The notes below the pieces were generated by a model. It searched no databases, was not told the DNA's origin, and was given only the letters and a program-made list of their open reading frames with translations. This document shows positions 63,807 to 64,000 of a stretch of 64,000 nt of DNA, piece by piece. Position 1 is the first letter of the stretch. The number at the start of each line of letters is the position of its first letter. This stretch comes from Didymodactylos carnosus. Lineage: Eukaryota; Rotifera; Eurotatoria; Philodinida; Philodinidae. The stretch is taken from NCBI GenBank assembly GCA_905250885.1, contig CAJNOQ010000072.1, positions 18,529-82,528 on the forward strand, read 5' to 3'. Both the position numbers and the translations under genes were made by a program.

Positions 63807-64000
63807 ACCCAGATAAAATCGGACACTTTCATTCGTTGTTCATGAGGCATTGTCCGGTAGTCCACAGAGTTGATTCTAAGCTCAATCGATAGAGAATTGA
63901 ATTCTCTACAAAACTTGCTATTTGAATCTCTGATAACAGTTTTGTCGTTTGAGCACTATTCAAAATATTGAAGAGTGCTGAGTTGCCTGACTGCGACAAG
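63807..64000. other. Sequence replacing the rest of the LINE
   Basis: LINE similarity stops abruptly near 63806. The next bases (GGGTGACCCAGATAAAATCG) do not look like reverse transcriptase and could be the end of another transposon. The window ends before this can be settled. Confidence 0.3.

Noticed and set aside
1-64000. CRISPR arrays, bacterial operons or phage genes
   Set aside because: Spliced genes and animal transposons throughout; no regularly spaced identical repeats were seen.

Overview
The window is animal nuclear DNA, strongly AT-rich. Genes have many short introns (about 50-130 bases) with clean GT...AG ends, mixed with longer introns that hold inserted repeats. Compact genes, many small transposon relics and a hammerhead-ribozyme-like motif would suit a bdelloid rotifer (Rotaria/Adineta type). 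That placement is inference: no sequence search was possible.

Layout. 1-3639 (+): 3' part of a PTCD2-like mitochondrial PPR gene with a long low-complexity tail. 4198-4590 (+): small DoxX-like membrane protein. 5710-7038 (+): Canopy (CNPY3/4-type) ER chaperone. 7.0-13.4 kb: no intact gene, but a dead endonuclease/exonuclease/phosphatase-type relic, an inverted-repeat composite and a hammerhead-like motif. 13476-17403 (+): ankyrin-repeat protein ending in a CaaX-like box. 17.4-29.5 kb: gene-poor, with a 1.2-kb palindrome. 29533-33448 (+): single-pass leucine-rich-repeat receptor. 35.7-36.2 kb (-): broken copy of its LRRCT exon split by a piggyBac-type MITE. 37543-38371 (-): short smoothelin-like coiled-coil gene. 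41266-44345: exact-looking 1540-base tandem duplication. 44.7-52.1 kb: gene-free, with three MITEs. 52118-56359 (+): HEXD-type hexosaminidase whose 1.5-kb intron holds an intronless antisense Atg8-like gene. 58923-59668 (-): last four exons of an importin alpha. 59.7-64 kb: foldback element and a dead LINE.

The genes are unrelated housekeeping or surface functions, not a pathway. The unifying theme is structural. At least ten inverted-repeat elements lie here, and two of them carry a copy of an exon from a host gene in this same window: PTCD2 exon 4, inside PTCD2's own intron, and smoothelin-like exon 3, about 6 kb away. With the LRRCT copy and the nested Atg8 gene, the window shows repeated local copying of gene pieces.

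Exon coordinates were derived by hand. Every internal splice junction proposed keeps frame. Gene identities rest on recognised motifs, not on searches.
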